A stretch of 64,000 nucleotides of DNA, taken from contig NZ_JAIUGX010000009.1 of NCBI RefSeq assembly GCF_020164785.1, positions 186,001 through 250,000 of the forward strand, in the 5' to 3' direction. Positions within the stretch are counted from its first letter, which is position 1. Each line of letters opens with the position of its first letter. Below, piece after piece: positions 63,008 to 64,000 of the stretch. The stretch is from Mesorhizobium sp. ES1-1. Lineage in GTDB: Bacteria; Pseudomonadota; Alphaproteobacteria; Rhizobiales; Rhizobiaceae. A program made the position numbers and the translations under genes. The notes beneath the pieces are model-generated. The model was not told the DNA's origin and did not search any database. It worked only from the letters and a program-made list of their open reading frames with translations.

Positions 63008-64000
63008 CAGGCCCAGCCGGACAGTTCCCGCCGCACCATCGCCTCGACCACGGCCATACCCTCCTCGCTGTCGTTGAGACAGGGGATGTGGGCGAAGTTC
63101 TCGCCGCCCGCATGATGGAAGGTCTCGGCCGCCTCGCGGCCGATCTCGTCCAGAGTTTCGATGCAATCGACGGAGAAACCGGGATTGACGACCGCGATCG
63201 ACTTCACGCCCTGCTGCGCCAGATGCTCGACAGTCTTGTCGGTATAGGGTTGCAGCCATTCCTGGGCGCCGAAGCGCGACTGGAAGGTGATCATCAGCTT
63301 CTTTTCGCTCCAGCCCAGGCGTTCGCGCAGCAGTCGCGTCGTCTTCTGGCAATGGCAGTGATAGGGGTCGCCCTTCTCGAAATAGGGCTTCGGGATGCCG
63401 TGGTAGGAGGTGATGACCACCTCCGGCTCGAAGTCGAGCGTGGCCAGATGCCGCTCGATGGATCGAGCCAGCGCCTCGATATAGACCGGTTCGTCATAAT
63501 AGGGCGGCACGGTTCGGATGGCGGGCGCGGCGCGCATCTTCATCAGCGCGCGGAAAAGCTGGTCATTGGCGGTCGCCGTCGTGGTGGCCGAATATTGCGG
63601 ATAGAGCGGGAAGGCGACGATGCGGTCGCAGCCGCGCTCGACAAGACTTCTGGCAACGCTCGCGGTCGAAGGATTGCCATAGCGCATCGCCCAGTCGACA
63701 ACGACATTGGGCATGTCGGCCAGCGCCTGGCTCAGCTTTTCGGCTTGGGCGCGGGTGTAGGTGCGCAGGGGCGACTCGTTCTTCTCGCGGTTCCAGATGA
63801 GGGCATAGTTGGCCCCCGACTTCTTCGGCCGCGTGGTGAGGACGAGCCCATAAAGGATCGGATACCAGATCGCCCTGTTGAGCTCGATGACGCGCGGATC
63901 GGACAGGAATTCCCTCAGATACCTCCACATCGGCTTGAAGTCGGTGCCGTCGGGCGTTCCGAGATTGACCAGCATGACGCCGATCTTGCCGATTCTTACC
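63007..64000 (-). CDS. hemH: Ferrochelatase, 5' end beyond the window
   Basis: The frame is open to the right edge (residues read V-R-I-G-K-I-G-V-M before LVNLGTPDGTDFKPMWRYLR), so the start lies outside. About 330 residues are visible. Catalytic His is in VVITSYHGIPKPYFEKGDPY and the partner Glu in VNPGFSVDCIETLDEIGREA. It inserts Fe2+ into protoporphyrin IX at the inner membrane. No C-terminal [2Fe-2S] cysteine set is seen, as expected for rhizobia. Confidence 0.95.
   Translation of the reverse strand, partial: VRIGKIGVMLVNLGTPDGTDFKPMWRYLREFLSDPRVIELNRAIWYPILYGLVLTTRPKKSGANYALIWNREKNESPLRTYTRAQAEKLSQALADMPNVVVDWAMRYGNPSTASVARSLVERGCDRIVAFPLYPQYSATTTATANDQLFRALMKMRAAPAIRTVPPYYDEPVYIEALARSIERHLATLDFEPEVVITSYHGIPKPYFEKGDPYHCHCQKTTRLLRERLGWSEKKLMITFQSRFGAQEWLQPYTDKTVEHLAQQGVKSIAVVNPGFSVDCIETLDEIGREAAETFHHAGGENFAHIPCLNDSEEGMAVVEAMVRRELSGWA

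Overview
The window looks like chromosomal DNA of a GC-rich alphaproteobacterium of the order Rhizobiales, most like Mesorhizobium. Evidence: a cpdR next to an N-formylglutamate amidohydrolase gene and a histidinol-phosphatase/suhB-type gene with a suhB/MmgR-like small RNA between them; EcfG-type stress promoters (GGAAC-N16-AGTT); an RpoH promoter with a ROSE-like leader before hsp20; DUF6894 and host-attachment family genes; and many ABC-linked catabolic operons. No prophage, insertion sequence, CRISPR array or rRNA operon is visible. There is one tRNA (Val-GAC).

Layout. 1-0.8 kb: 5' part of an efflux adaptor gene running off the left edge. 1-12.8 kb: an amine or amino-alcohol catabolic locus. 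It has an RpiR regulator diverging from an N-formylglutamate amidohydrolase-like gene, an APC permease, a glutamine-synthetase-like ligase, an aldehyde dehydrogenase, an iron alcohol dehydrogenase and a four-gene ABC importer. The set reads as a gamma-glutamylation route: ligate, oxidise alcohol to acid, hydrolyse. 12.8-19.4 kb: small accessory genes (cysteine hydrolase, Crp-like regulator, DUF6894, two tandem paralogous small proteins), a CPA1 antiporter, an EEP-family phosphodiesterase and an EamA transporter.

19.5-35.6 kb: a compact LacI-controlled catabolic locus. The minus-strand operon runs lacI, Gfo/Idh/MocA oxidoreductase, CoA-transferase, crotonase, aldehyde dehydrogenase, sugar ABC importer (four genes), GMC oxidoreductase, SDR, second GMC oxidoreductase, Dabb protein. 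A DUF993 gene is divergent. Two near-palindromic operators lie in the shared intergenic region. The substrate is unknown, and this is the best candidate for an undescribed pathway.

35.7-39.2 kb: GDP-fucose synthesis (gmd, fcl) followed by a putative fucosyltransferase with a helical-repeat tail. 39.2-40.6 kb: a small-gene zone holding a 30-residue orphan lasso-type RiPP leader gene, a putative EcfG-driven small RNA, a host-attachment protein and a stress-promoter-driven small membrane protein. 40.8-46.7 kb: tRNA-Val, cpdR, amidohydrolase, small RNA, hisN, lysophospholipase-like gene, hsp20 and threonine aldolase. 47.1-53.5 kb: gltBD glutamate synthase. 53.5-64 kb: envelope and housekeeping genes (DUF459 SGNH-like protein, lytic transglycosylase, galU, beta-barrel porin, kdsD, NfeD/stomatin pair, FAD oxidoreductase, 5'-truncated hemH).

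All functional names come from reading motifs by eye. No database search was run.
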